Shown here: piece after piece, positions 44,349 to 53,895 of the stretch | Layout: each line of letters begins with the position of its first letter | Numbering within the stretch: the stretch's first letter is position 1 | DNA from: Flavobacteriales bacterium | Lineage (GTDB): Bacteria; Bacteroidota; Bacteroidia; Flavobacteriales_F; PHOS-HE28 | Reading direction: 5' to 3' | DNA: 64,000 nt | Assembly (NCBI GenBank): GCA_016704485.1 | Contig: JADJAA010000002.1 | Span: 1,116,001-1,180,000 of the forward strand | The notes under the pieces: generated by a model | What the model was told of the DNA's origin: nothing | The model's input: the letters and a program-made list of their open reading frames with translations, nothing else | Databases searched by the model: none | Program-made: the position numbers and the translations under genes

Positions 44349-45305
44349 TCAGTGCTGATCACAAAGCCCCGCATCAATTCCGAATTGAGCCAACGTTGTT
44401 GGTTGTAGTGAGATCGGCACATTCAGATCCTGTGTAACAACGGTCGTTGTGAACGAGGATGCATATTCGCCATTGATCTTCGATAATGCTACCACGGTTA
44501 TGTTCATCCCTAGTGGCACATCATAGACCGGACCGATCGAGAAGACATTGTCCGCTCCACCATGTACACCGGTCATCGAGTTCTGATCAGTAAAGACCAA
44601 CCAAACAAACGTGTTCTCATGGTCATTTCCGAAAGGGCAAGTAACCTGCACATCGGTCGATGGTGCTATAGGTGAGAAGTAATCACAATTGATCCAGCCC
44701 AGCGAATCGTTCGGGAAATTATAACCCGAGGTGTCCTCGCCTGCTGCATTCAAGATCGGGTTCGTATTCCATGGATCCCAAATGATCTCACCATCTTCAT
44801 CCACTTCCCCGCTGAATACCGCCATGTTCGGATCAGCAAAAGATGGTGTAGGCACGTTAACGTAGCTGGCACCTGGCGCGAGCTTCAGGGGTTGACCACC
44901 CTGCTCTGCACTAATGAAGAACTGTCCACCACTCACCAACGGACGCAGTTGGCCGTTGTCGTTACCTAGCGTTTGTTTGTTCAACCAGAGCATGTCGCCA
45001 ACGGTCAACGCTTCAACGAGTTCAAGATCCACGCTGCCCGCAACCAAGCTACCACTTTGAGTGCGAAAAGCATTCGGACCGAAGTACATGTACACGCCAT
45101 CCTGTCCTTGAATACTTCCGCCGGTAGTAGCATTCACCGTGAACTGCTGCATGGCGTTAACAAGGTTCTGCGCAAATACTTGCTTCAGTGGATTCTCGAC
45201 TGGTGCTGTTGGTGTCGGACCTGATCCATAATGCTCATCTTTCTTACAGCTGCTGATCACTGTAATTGCCGCTAACACGAAAAATACTTCTTTGGGGATC
45301 TTCAT
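44349..45305 (-). CDS. Uncharacterised lipoprotein
   Basis: 318 residues. Signal peptide with lipobox VISSC (Cys20) then KKDEHYGSG. The mature part is beta-rich and aromatic with segments VYMYFGPNAFRTQSG and VSGGQFFISAEQGGQPLKL. These resemble Bacteroidota outer-membrane lipoproteins with an Ig-like fold. No catalytic motif. Its 3-prime end is 45 bases from the terminator; upstream lies a stretch with the symporter tail remnant. Confidence 0.8.
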   Translation of the reverse strand: MKIPKEVFFVLAAITVISSCKKDEHYGSGPTPTAPVENPLKQVFAQNLVNAMQQFTVNATTGGSIQGQDGVYMYFGPNAFRTQSGSLVAGSVDLELVEALTVGDMLWLNKQTLGNDNGQLRPLVSGGQFFISAEQGGQPLKLAPGASYVNVPTPSFADPNMAVFSGEVDEDGEIIWDPWNTNPILNAAGEDTSGYNFPNDSLGWINCDYFSPIAPSTDVQVTCPFGNDHENTFVWLVFTDQNSMTGVHGGADNVFSIGPVYDVPLGMNITVVALSKINGEYASSFTTTVVTQDLNVPISLQPTTLAQFGIDAGLCDQH

Positions 45306-45405
45306 GATGTTCTTTGATCAAGGTGAATTTAAAAGACGTTCAACCCTATACACGGAACAGCGGGACCTTAGGTTGGGTAGAGACCAAAAAAAGAATAGTG
45401 GATCA

Positions 45406-45490
45406 CTCCCTTCCTACTCAACAACGCCAAACCAACCATCGTGATCGCGCCGTACACCAGCAGCAATTCGAATCCGAATTCAACACACCG
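45406..45490 (-). pseudogene. Tail remnant of the sodium symporter gene
   Basis: Minus-strand translation FGFELLLVYGAITMVGLALLSRKG matches the C-terminus of the symporter encoded at 47336-48781 (FGFELLLVNGAITMVGLALLSRRG). Over 67 bases I count five differences. The stop codon is lost and the frame runs on to about 45370. The secreted-protein gene 45500-47239 lies exactly between the two copies. Confidence 0.85.
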
Positions 45491-45499
45491 AAACGTATA

Positions 45500-47239
45500 T
45501 CAATGCACCACAGTCATTGCACGTTTCGCATCGCCATTCAATGATAGCTCAACGATCACAGCTCCTTCTACATGAGTATTAACCAGGATCTGGTTCGTAC
45601 CACTTGCGATGTAAGCATTTTGAACATGCAATGTCCTTCCAGCGGTATCCAATACTCGTATCATGCCTAGCCCTGAAGAGGTATTACTTGTTGCCAACCA
45701 CAATTGGTCATTGTTCTGGAACGGCCGAATGGATAACGATGAATTGTCAATGCTGACCGAGCTTGTGGCTGTCGGGATATCCGGTCCGTTCTCAATGGGA
45801 ATACGCTGTGCGTAAACCCCTGAATTTATTCGATCATCTTGCCATGCCACGACCATGTTCCCATCGTGTACTGCACTGGTGGATCCGTTGCTTTTAAGAC
45901 CTGAACGTGAGCAGACCGTTCCAATGTTCGGCTCCCAGAGGAATTCGCCATCAAATCCAATGTGAGTTGCTTTGATCAGACTGTCTTGGATGTATGTGAA
46001 AACTGAGCCATCATCGGTTGCAGTCAGGCCGATAAAATCACAATTTGCGTTATCTGCTATTAAGGTTCCATTTTCAGCCCACTGCAATACGCCAGCTGTA
46101 TCAACACGCTGTACGACTACCTGTAAATGACTTGGTGGCATCAAGTTCTCTTCTCCGCCCTGGATAAAGACAATATCCACGTTGGCACCCACAATAACAC
46201 CATTACCATTTGGAAGTAATGAGATCTCACAATCACTCCCAACTCCAATTAATGGTGCCACAATTATTCCATTTGCACCCCATGTGGTACCGTCTGACCG
46301 ATAGTGTTGTAATCGTAATTTACCATCAAATAAAGGATCATGCCAGTAGCCACGATGAGCTATGTAGAATCCACCCAAGCCATCTGCCACCGCTGGCTTC
46401 ATGTACGCATGTTCAACATTATTGGCAACAAACTGATCCAGTCCTAAGAATGTTCCGTTCTGATTGATACGAGCAACCTTAAGTCTGTAGTTACTGACAT
46501 ATGCAGAACCTTCATTTCCGGATTCATGCTCTAAGAGTTGCACTAAGAAACCACCATCTTGTTGAACAATGGGTTTGGGCAACAATGGCCTCTTACCTAT
46601 ACTGACAAAAGGCTGCGAAATAACTACGACCGGGATCTCGAGTGGCACTTGCCAAAATGTCTCCCCATCACTATGGAATTTGTTGTAATAAACGCTTCCA
46701 TATTCACTATTCCATGTTGCAACGACGGAGTTATCATCATACACATCCATACTTACCGTCTGTTGAGCAACCCCTAAACTATCACCAGCCACTATACCGT
46801 TTTCATCCCAAACAGACACTCCGGCGCTATCGAGCTTATAGAAGCTAGCAGTAATAACACCAGTGCGCTTATCAGAAAAGCCAAGGATCGCATTTCCGTC
46901 ATGATCGATGATCAACCCCATCGGAAACATCTTCGGATTCCAACCTGAAAGAATTGCGAAAGCTGCATTCGGGCTAACGATCACTCCTTCCACATCCCAC
47001 ATTGCAAAGCCCGCAGCATCAATGCGCTGCATGCGCACTTCATAAAGTGTATCCACCTGTTCATACCAAGCAATGTAGGTGCTACCCGCCGGTCCATTGC
47101 ACATAACGGGGCGCAGCGCGGTTACGCCAATTCCATCCCGCACGGTTGTGTTTTCGTACGCATCATTGGTCCATTGTGCGTGGCTCGACACAACAGATAG
47201 GCACGATCCAAAAAGCACGGCGCGGTAATTCATCTGCAT
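45500..47239 (-). CDS. Secreted protein, probable T9SS cargo
   Basis: 579 residues. The N-terminus MQMNYRAVLFGSCLSVVSSHA is a signal peptide; Met1 or Met3 (47233) may be the start. The body holds beta-propeller-like repeats (FLGLDQFVANNVEHAYM, QHYRSDGTTWGANGIIV, WAENGTLIADN). The C-terminus (LSIRPFQNNDQLWLATSN, LDTAGRTLHVQNAYIASG) resembles a type A sorting domain, though without PNP. Bases are slightly more AT-rich than in flanking genes. It is bracketed by the symporter's 3-prime end and a decayed copy of that end, which suggests it arrived later. Ligand or activity unknown. Confidence 0.75.
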   Translation of the reverse strand: MQMNYRAVLFGSCLSVVSSHAQWTNDAYENTTVRDGIGVTALRPVMCNGPAGSTYIAWYEQVDTLYEVRMQRIDAAGFAMWDVEGVIVSPNAAFAILSGWNPKMFPMGLIIDHDGNAILGFSDKRTGVITASFYKLDSAGVSVWDENGIVAGDSLGVAQQTVSMDVYDDNSVVATWNSEYGSVYYNKFHSDGETFWQVPLEIPVVVISQPFVSIGKRPLLPKPIVQQDGGFLVQLLEHESGNEGSAYVSNYRLKVARINQNGTFLGLDQFVANNVEHAYMKPAVADGLGGFYIAHRGYWHDPLFDGKLRLQHYRSDGTTWGANGIIVAPLIGVGSDCEISLLPNGNGVIVGANVDIVFIQGGEENLMPPSHLQVVVQRVDTAGVLQWAENGTLIADNANCDFIGLTATDDGSVFTYIQDSLIKATHIGFDGEFLWEPNIGTVCSRSGLKSNGSTSAVHDGNMVVAWQDDRINSGVYAQRIPIENGPDIPTATSSVSIDNSSLSIRPFQNNDQLWLATSNTSSGLGMIRVLDTAGRTLHVQNAYIASGTNQILVNTHVEGAVIVELSLNGDAKRAMTVVH

Positions 47240-47335
47240 GTCAATTTGAAACTAAAGTAAAGCAAAGGACTGTTCGGCATATCCAACAACGATCAATTTA
47301 TTAACCGGTCAATGCAAAGTGAACGCAATCAGCAT

Positions 47336-48781
47336 TCACCCCCTCCTACTCAACAACGCCAACCCAACCATCGTGATCGCTCCATTCACCAGCAGCAATT
47401 CGAACCCGAATTTGTAGCCACCGAATAGTTGTATGCTATACGTATCCAACACAAAGGTGATTATAGGAGATAACACAGCGATAAGCGGAACCCACCGATC
47501 ATGAACGGCGGTTTTCGTAAGCATTCCGAAAGCGAAAAGACCGAGCAACGGCCCATAAGTGTAACCCGCAACGCGGAAGACCGTTTTGATCACACTATCA
47601 TCGTTCCACACTTTGAAGAGCAGGATCAGGATCACCATAACAATGCTCATGATCACGTGGACACGAATGCGTAATGGCACGCGTTCCGCTTCGGGGCGCT
47701 TTTCAATTTCAAGGACATCTACACAAACGCTGGTGGTCAGTGCGGTCAAGGCGCTATCTGCACTGGAATAGGCTGCGGCGATCAACCCGAGAATGAACAA
47801 GAGCCCAACGACCACAGGTAGGCTGCCGTCGGTGGCTAGCATCGGATACAACTGGTCTGGCTTCAATGGCATTTCAACGCCGAAGCGTTCAACATACAAG
47901 AAAAGCAAAGCGCCAAGCGAAAGAAAAACCAAGTTAACGAAGACCAGGACAAGGCTGAAGCTCACCATGTTCTTCTGCGCTTCACCGATGTTGCGACAGC
48001 TCAGGTTCTTTTGCATCATGTCCTGATCGAGCCCTGTCATAGCAATGGCGATGAACATGCCGCCTAGGAACTGTTTCCAGAAGTAAGTACCCGGTTTGGG
48101 GTCATCGAAAAAGAATACACGTGATAATGGGCTTTCATGCACTTGCGTGATCAACTCACCAATGCTCCAACCCAATTTTTGACCGAGCAACACAACGGTC
48201 AGTCCCACTGCAACCAGCATGAACAAGGTCTGAAACGTATCGGTCCAAATGATCGTGCGAATACCGCCTTTGCGTGTATACACCCAGATCAAGGCGATGG
48301 TAACCACCACCGTTACCACAAAAGGAACGCCCATTTGCTTAAAGACCAAGAATTGCAACACCTCGGCCACCAAATACAAGCGTGCTGCACTGCCCAACGA
48401 ACGGCTCAAGAGAAAGAACCAGGCACCAGTGAGGTAACTATTCCGACCGAATCGATCACCTAGATACCCATAGATCGACGTCAGCTGCAACCGATAGTAC
48501 AACGGCAGCAACACGAAAGCGATCACGGCGTAGCCCGGTAAATAACCCAGGACCATTTGTAGGTAACTGAACTTATCGGCCCCCACCATGCCAGGCACGC
48601 TGATGAACGTAACCCCGCTCAACGAAGCACCGATCATCCCGAATGCGACGATGTACCACGGACTTTTTCGTTCGCCAACAAAGAATGCTTCGTTGCCGGC
48701 GCCGCGCGATGTAACGACCGAAATGCCGTAGAGCATTGCGAAGTAGGCAGTGATCGTGATCAGGATCAGGGTTGGGTTCAT
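47336..48781 (-). CDS. Sodium:solute symporter family protein (SSS)
   Basis: 481 residues, about 13 transmembrane helices. The opening residues MNPTLILITITAYFAMLYG, SGVTFISVPG near 60, and TGLDQDMMQKNLSCRN near 255 are typical of SSS transporters of the SLC5 type. It would take up an organic solute with Na+. Substrate cannot be read from sequence. Start codon lies four bases from TTCATTTG (48786-48793), so a short or absent leader is likely. Its tail is duplicated at 45406-45490. Confidence 0.9.
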   Translation of the reverse strand: MNPTLILITITAYFAMLYGISVVTSRGAGNEAFFVGERKSPWYIVAFGMIGASLSGVTFISVPGMVGADKFSYLQMVLGYLPGYAVIAFVLLPLYYRLQLTSIYGYLGDRFGRNSYLTGAWFFLLSRSLGSAARLYLVAEVLQFLVFKQMGVPFVVTVVVTIALIWVYTRKGGIRTIIWTDTFQTLFMLVAVGLTVVLLGQKLGWSIGELITQVHESPLSRVFFFDDPKPGTYFWKQFLGGMFIAIAMTGLDQDMMQKNLSCRNIGEAQKNMVSFSLVLVFVNLVFLSLGALLFLYVERFGVEMPLKPDQLYPMLATDGSLPVVVGLLFILGLIAAAYSSADSALTALTTSVCVDVLEIEKRPEAERVPLRIRVHVIMSIVMVILILLFKVWNDDSVIKTVFRVAGYTYGPLLGLFAFGMLTKTAVHDRWVPLIAVLSPIITFVLDTYSIQLFGGYKFGFELLLVNGAITMVGLALLSRRG

Positions 48782-48938
48782 GCAACAAATGAACGGGTTG
48801 CGCGGTTCCGATCATCGCTTGTCGCGCATGAGTTGTCAATTATGCATTGTGAGCGGTTCGATCCGGTTCCGATTGTGCGTGATCGACCAACTTCTAGTAT
48901 CTATGTTGGGCAGAACGAGCTGATCAAGCACGTGAGTG

Positions 48939-50213
48939 ATGGACTTTCTCCGTACACATAAATATACGCTGGGCATTGGCTTGGTCCTACTGGCCTTGGT
49001 GCTGATCGAGGCCCATACCATAGGCGACTTCGAGATATTCCTACAAGCATCGCAAGACCTGTTGAAAGGCGAGAACATTTACCAGATCAAGTACCACGAG
49101 TGGTACCACTATTACTACGACGCGTTCTTCGCTTTGCTCATTTATCCGCTCACCTACTTGCCGGTGTATTGGGCAACGGTGATCTGGCTAGGATTGAATG
49201 TGCTGCTAACGCTTCGGATCTGGCAGTCGATCAAATTTCAACTTCCGCTGGAAACATTCAGCCCGAAAGCACTGAAGGTATTTACCATCCTTACCTGCGC
49301 GATCGCATTCAGCTTGTGGCACCGGAATATCCACCTGGGCCAAATGACCATCTTCCTACTCTACTTGTGTTTGGAAGGCATGCATCGCATTGACCAAGAA
49401 GAACCACTGAAAGGAGGCTTTCTGCTGGCCATGGGTATCAGCGTGAAGATCATGCCGCTTGTATTGGTGCCGTATTTGGTCTATCGTCATTATTTCAAAG
49501 GAGCTTTAAGTGCGTTGGTCTTTACTGGCTTGATACTAATTGTTCCAGCTGCTGTGATCGGTCTTGAACAGAACACGATTCTTCTGGAAGAACGGTGGGC
49601 CTTGGTGAACCCCATGAACAGCGAACACGTAATGGATGTGGACGAGACAACATTCCATTCCATTACCACCTTCCTTTCCGTGCTACTGGTGAAGGATGCA
49701 GGAGCTGCTTACCGAACGGACCTACCCCGGAACATTGCGAATGTGAGCAAGCATACACTGAGCTTGGTGATCAACATAGTTCGGCTGCTCCTCGTACTTG
49801 GCACATTGTATATCATTCGTTCGCTTCCCTTTCAGCGACCCACCGATCGGTTGCAGAAGTTCTATGAAATGAGCTACATCTACCTGATCATCCCATTGAT
49901 ATTCCCACACCAACAGCATTATGGGTTTTTCTTCGCGTTACCAGCAATTGCCTATTTGGTATACCACTACACAAATGCATATACAGTGAGGGCATTTGAA
50001 AATTGGCGATCGCATCGGTTCAGGATCATCTTCTTGGCGGTACTTGTCTTCTTTCTGCTGAACAGCCATTTCTTGCTCGGTGAATTCCGGAATTTCTATG
50101 ACCATTACAAAACATTGACCTATGGTATGCTGTTCTTGGTAGTTCTGCTTGCAACACATCGCCCGCAGGTAACAGGTTCAATTACAACATCCGCGATAAC
50201 CGACAAAGGCTGA
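48939..50213 (+). CDS. Glycosyltransferase family 87-like membrane protein (DUF2029)
   Basis: 424 residues from ATG 48939 (a GTG one codon earlier is possible). Multiple transmembrane segments. Acidic and aromatic residues in the first periplasmic loop (DFEIFLQASQDLLKGENIY) are typical of GT87 polyprenol-mannose transferases, as is SVKIMPLVLVPYLVYRHYF. Probably a lipid-linked sugar-dependent glycosyltransferase in envelope glycan synthesis. Acceptor unknown. Confidence 0.8.
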   Translation: MDFLRTHKYTLGIGLVLLALVLIEAHTIGDFEIFLQASQDLLKGENIYQIKYHEWYHYYYDAFFALLIYPLTYLPVYWATVIWLGLNVLLTLRIWQSIKFQLPLETFSPKALKVFTILTCAIAFSLWHRNIHLGQMTIFLLYLCLEGMHRIDQEEPLKGGFLLAMGISVKIMPLVLVPYLVYRHYFKGALSALVFTGLILIVPAAVIGLEQNTILLEERWALVNPMNSEHVMDVDETTFHSITTFLSVLLVKDAGAAYRTDLPRNIANVSKHTLSLVINIVRLLLVLGTLYIIRSLPFQRPTDRLQKFYEMSYIYLIIPLIFPHQQHYGFFFALPAIAYLVYHYTNAYTVRAFENWRSHRFRIIFLAVLVFFLLNSHFLLGEFRNFYDHYKTLTYGMLFLVVLLATHRPQVTGSITTSAITDKG

Positions 50214-50293
50214 ACTGACCAACATCATGATCGAATAATAACGACCCTATGTGGTCACGGTATATCTTCGCGAACTCAATAGACCAAATTTCC

Positions 50294-51160
50294 ATGAAAC
50301 GCCCTACCCTTCTTGCATTAAGCGCCGTTCTTATCCTCTCTTCCTGTGTGTCCAAAAAGAAGTTCGTTATGCTTCAAGGCTCCGCCGACAAGATGACAGC
50401 GGATATGGCCGTTCTCGAAGCGGATCTGAACCGTTGCAATAGTGCAAAGGCAAGCTTGGAAGCAACTAATGAGCAACTAAAAAGCCAAGTAGCCGAGTTG
50501 AGTACTACGAATGCGGCCTTGTTGAACAACGTAGGCAACATGGTTACGCTGAGCGCGAAGGAATCCGAGAATTTGGAACGTTCCTTGGAAAGCATTCGCG
50601 AAAAAGACCTGCAGATCAAGACCCTGCACGATGCGCTTACACGGAAGGATAGCGTAACCATTGCGCTTGTAACTAGCCTCAAGGGTGTACTTGGTAATAT
50701 GGATGATACGGACGTGGAGATCAACGTAGAGAAAGGCGTTGTGTTCATCAGCCTTAGCGATAAGCTCTTGTTCAAGAGCGGCAGTTATGTGGTTTCCGAT
50801 CAAGCCGTTGCCGTGTTGGGCAAGGTTGCCAAAGTGGTGAACAACAAACCGGACATGGATGTGTTGGTCGAAGGCCATACCGATAATGTACCGGTGAGCA
50901 AACCGTGCATCGGCGATAACTGGGACCTGAGCGTATTGCGTGCTACGGCGATCGTACGTGTATTGCAGAATGATTTCCAAGTAGCTCCAGGCCGTATGAC
51001 CGCAGGTGGTCGTAGCGAATTCGTACCGTTGGTTGCGAACGACACGCCAGAGAACAAGTCGACGAATCGGCGTACGCGCATTGTTATCCTTCCTAAGCTC
51101 GATCAGTTCTACGACATGATCGAAGAAGGTATGAAGGAGGCGGAGGATGCCGGAAAATAG
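50294..51160 (+). CDS. OmpA-family lipoprotein with coiled coil
   Basis: 288 residues. ATG 50294 gives signal peptide MKRPTLLALSAVLILSSC with lipid-Cys18; an in-frame ATG 45 bases upstream would bury this. A heptad-rich coiled coil covers about 30-125 (LEADLNRCNSAKASLEATNE). The C-terminal OmpA domain binds peptidoglycan: LLFKSGSYVVSDQAVAVLG, VEGHTDNVPV and SELGR-like GGRSEFVPLVAN with STNRRTRIVI. Anchors the outer membrane to the wall. A TATCTTCG -7-like box is at 50263-50270. Confidence 0.9.
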   Translation: MKRPTLLALSAVLILSSCVSKKKFVMLQGSADKMTADMAVLEADLNRCNSAKASLEATNEQLKSQVAELSTTNAALLNNVGNMVTLSAKESENLERSLESIREKDLQIKTLHDALTRKDSVTIALVTSLKGVLGNMDDTDVEINVEKGVVFISLSDKLLFKSGSYVVSDQAVAVLGKVAKVVNNKPDMDVLVEGHTDNVPVSKPCIGDNWDLSVLRATAIVRVLQNDFQVAPGRMTAGGRSEFVPLVANDTPENKSTNRRTRIVILPKLDQFYDMIEEGMKEAEDAGK

Positions 51161-51234
51161 ACCTATTCGCACGGTTTGACCGTAATATCAGTGAGTTTGA
51201 AATGTGACCCACCTGATCACTAGTGCAAGCCGTT

Positions 51235-51242
51235 TACTTTTG
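51235..51242 (+). promoter_or_regulatory. -7 box of recR
   Basis: TACTTTTG, followed by CGCCG and the recR ATG at 51248. CTG at 51213-51215 is a poor -33 match at 19 bases. The transcript should start at or beside the ATG. Confidence 0.6.
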
Positions 51243-51247
51243 CGCCG

Positions 51248-51868
51248 ATGTCCCTATCATCAAGACTTCTGGAAAATGCTGTGGATCAGTTGGCCACATT
51301 GCCCGGTATTGGAAGGCGCACGGCAATGCGACTAGCCCTTGACCTGTTGCGGCGGGAACCACAGGAAGTAGCGCGTTTCAGCGATGCGATCAAGGAGATG
51401 CGGGAACAGGTCCGCTATTGCGAGGTCTGCTGCAATATCAGTGATTCCACCAAGTGTGCGATCTGCAAGGACCCTTCACGCGATGGGGCATTGATCTGCG
51501 TGGTTGAGGATATCCGCGATGTGATCGCTATTGAGAACACACGTCAATTCAAAGGGCTTTACCATGTACTCGGAGGTGTTATAAGTCCAATGGACGGCGT
51601 TGGTCCGGACGACCTCAACACCGCCCAGCTTTTGGACCGCGTATCCGGCAAGGAAGTGAACGAGGTCATCCTGGCATTAGGAGCAACGCTTGAAGGAGAC
51701 ACCACGGCCTTCTATCTGAACCGTAGGCTTTCCGAAACGAACATTCAAGTAAGTACCATTGCACGAGGTATAAGTGTAGGAGGCGACCTGGACCAAGCGG
51801 ATGAGTTAACGCTGGGCCGTAGTATTGCCGATCGTAAACCATATGAGCAAAGTGTTCGATCGAAATAA
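51248..51868 (+). CDS. recR: Recombination protein RecR
   Basis: 206 residues, normal length. Helix-hairpin-helix LATLPGIGRRTAMRLALDLL near the N-terminus; C4 zinc finger CEVCCNISDSTKCAICKD; Toprim domain with CVVEDIRDVIAIEN; C-terminal Walker-like ARGISVGGDLDQAD. Works with RecF and RecO to load RecA at gaps. The ATG is fixed by the family's N-terminus (SSRLLENAVDQLATLPG) and lies five bases from a perfect -7 box, so recR probably has a leaderless mRNA. Confidence 0.96.
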   Translation: MSLSSRLLENAVDQLATLPGIGRRTAMRLALDLLRREPQEVARFSDAIKEMREQVRYCEVCCNISDSTKCAICKDPSRDGALICVVEDIRDVIAIENTRQFKGLYHVLGGVISPMDGVGPDDLNTAQLLDRVSGKEVNEVILALGATLEGDTTAFYLNRRLSETNIQVSTIARGISVGGDLDQADELTLGRSIADRKPYEQSVRSK

Positions 51869-51914
51869 GTTGACCAACAATTTTCCGAGGTCGTTCCAGT
51901 GAACCTGACCCCGC

Positions 51915-53831
51915 ATGAAACTATCCGTCATCATCGTCAACTACAATGTGCGTGCTTACTTGGAGCAATGCCTGCGCACTGTGGAACAGGCTCTTCAAGG
52001 AGTCGATGGCGAAGTGTATGTAGTGGACAACCAGAGTACGGATGGTAGCGTGGAAATGGTACGTTCGAAGTTCCCGGATGTGAAATTGATCGCAAATACG
52101 GAGAATGTCGGTTTCAGCAGAGCGAATAACCAAGCTATCCGGGCCAGCAATGCAGACTATGCCGTGCTATTGAACCCTGATACGGTTGTTGGGGAAGATG
52201 TGTTCCGCAAGGTCATCGACTTCATGGATGCACATCCGAAGGCCGGTGGTCTTGGCGTTAAAATGATCGATGGCCGGGGAAACTTCCTACCGGAAAGCAA
52301 ACGTGGGTTGCCCACCCCGGCGGTGGCTTTCTTCAAGATCATCGGAATAACCCGGTTGTTCCCGCGTTCACGCATATTCGGCAGATATCACTTGGGCCAT
52401 TTGGCGGAGAACGAGACCGCTCCCATTGAGATCCTTTCCGGTGCATGCATGTTCCTCCGTAAGAAAACATTGGATGAGGTTGGCTTGTTGGATGAAAGCT
52501 TCTTCATGTACGGCGAGGATATCGACCTCAGCTATCGCATTACATTGAGTGGTTATGAGAACTGGTACTTTCCGGAAGCGCGCATAATCCACTACAAAGG
52601 CGAGAGCACGAAAAAGAGCAGTGTGAACTATGTATTCGTGTTCTACAATGCCATGGCCATTTTCGCACAGAAGCACTTTACGCGTAGGCGAACGAATTTA
52701 CTCAGTCTATTGATCAACGGCAGCATTTACCTCAGTGCCGCAGGAGCGATCGTTGCGCGGTTCCTTCGGAGAATGCTGCTGCCGATGGTCGATGCGCTGA
52801 TCATCTTCATTCTGCTGCTCACACCGTATGTCATCGACAAAGGGTCGGCACCAACGTTGGAAATACTTCTAACATCCGCTACATACACTGCGATCGGGTT
52901 GATCTGTGCAGCACTCTTTGGAGGGTACGATCATCCCGTGCGCTTGGGGAACGTGTTCAAAGCGTTCGGTGCGTGCAGCATCATTGCATTGGCAATATGG
53001 GGCATAACAGGCACAGCTTACTACAAGAACATGCATTTTGCCTATGTACTTGGTATCCTGTTGGCCGGTCTGTTGATCTCACGCGTGGCATTGCATGCTC
53101 TGGGCATAAAGCCATATAGTTTGCGCACCTTGGACCGTAAACGCGTTCTCGCGATCGGCACACGCGATGAATCCAAACAGGCCTTGGCCCTTTTGTGGCA
53201 AACGCATTTCGGGTTGGGCAAACAGAAGATCATGAACGTAGAAGCCGCGCTGCGGAAAGATGCGGCAACCTCTATCCGCAGGAAGATCCGCAAACACGGG
53301 ATCGATGAAGTGGTATTCTGCGCAAAAGATCTGCCATGGGGGCGCATCATTGAATTGATGGAGGAGTTAAGGCGCTCGCGTGTCATGTTCAAGATCGCAC
53401 AACCAGCACGCGAGTTCATTATTGGCCCTAACAGCATAGAAAGCTTAAGCGATCTATTCATCTTACCGCAATACGCGATAAACAATGCCGAAGGCAAACG
53501 CATGAAACGGATCACCGATGTCTGTATCGCCCTGGTTACCGTGACCCTGCTCCCGATCACGCTGCTTCTGGTAAAAGACCGCGTAGGCTTTCTACGGAAT
53601 TGGTGGGAGATCATGCGCAATCGAAAAAGTTGGGTGGGGTATGCACCGAACGGCATGAGCTCCCTGCGGCTCCCCAAGCTGTTGCCGGGTGTACTGGATC
53701 CTTTGGTAGCAAGCGCAAACCGAACAGAACTGGTCGCTATCCGGAGCAACATCACCTATGCGAAGGACCACACCGTTCTACGCGACCTCCGCACTGTGAT
53801 CGAGGGGTTTGAACAATTAGGTGCATCCTAG
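51915..53831 (+). CDS. GT2 glycosyltransferase fused to a sugar-phosphotransferase-like region
   Basis: 638 residues. The first 270 form a GT2 (GT-A) domain: VSVIIVNYNV-type start KLSVIIVNYNVRAYLEQCL, VVDNQSTDGSV, NPDTVVGEDV and GEDIDLSYRITLSGYENWYF. Four or so transmembrane helices follow (about 275-395). Then comes a region like the CoA-binding part of WcaJ-type undecaprenyl-phosphate sugar transferases (LDRKRVLAIGTRDESKQAL). The end has a hydrophobic segment starting MKRITDVCIALVTVTLLPIT and the motif NRKSWVGYAP. The active-site GPVFF-x-Q and KFRSM motifs of that family are missing, so the phosphotransferase activity is likely lost. Probably a rhamnosyl- or similar transferase for surface polysaccharide. 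Confidence 0.85.
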   Translation: MKLSVIIVNYNVRAYLEQCLRTVEQALQGVDGEVYVVDNQSTDGSVEMVRSKFPDVKLIANTENVGFSRANNQAIRASNADYAVLLNPDTVVGEDVFRKVIDFMDAHPKAGGLGVKMIDGRGNFLPESKRGLPTPAVAFFKIIGITRLFPRSRIFGRYHLGHLAENETAPIEILSGACMFLRKKTLDEVGLLDESFFMYGEDIDLSYRITLSGYENWYFPEARIIHYKGESTKKSSVNYVFVFYNAMAIFAQKHFTRRRTNLLSLLINGSIYLSAAGAIVARFLRRMLLPMVDALIIFILLLTPYVIDKGSAPTLEILLTSATYTAIGLICAALFGGYDHPVRLGNVFKAFGACSIIALAIWGITGTAYYKNMHFAYVLGILLAGLLISRVALHALGIKPYSLRTLDRKRVLAIGTRDESKQALALLWQTHFGLGKQKIMNVEAALRKDAATSIRRKIRKHGIDEVVFCAKDLPWGRIIELMEELRRSRVMFKIAQPAREFIIGPNSIESLSDLFILPQYAINNAEGKRMKRITDVCIALVTVTLLPITLLLVKDRVGFLRNWWEIMRNRKSWVGYAPNGMSSLRLPKLLPGVLDPLVASANRTELVAIRSNITYAKDHTVLRDLRTVIEGFEQLGAS

Positions 53832-53856
53832 ACGTACCCACTTGAGCGCCTATAGT

Positions 53857-53864
53857 TACCTTTG
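53857..53864 (+). promoter_or_regulatory. -7 box of the E2 gene
   Basis: TACCTTTG, exact TAnnTTTG, 31 bases before ATG 53896. A -33 TTG at the expected distance is not evident. Confidence 0.5.
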
Positions 53865-53895
53865 ACCAACTTCCTGCAATAGAGAATAAGACCGC

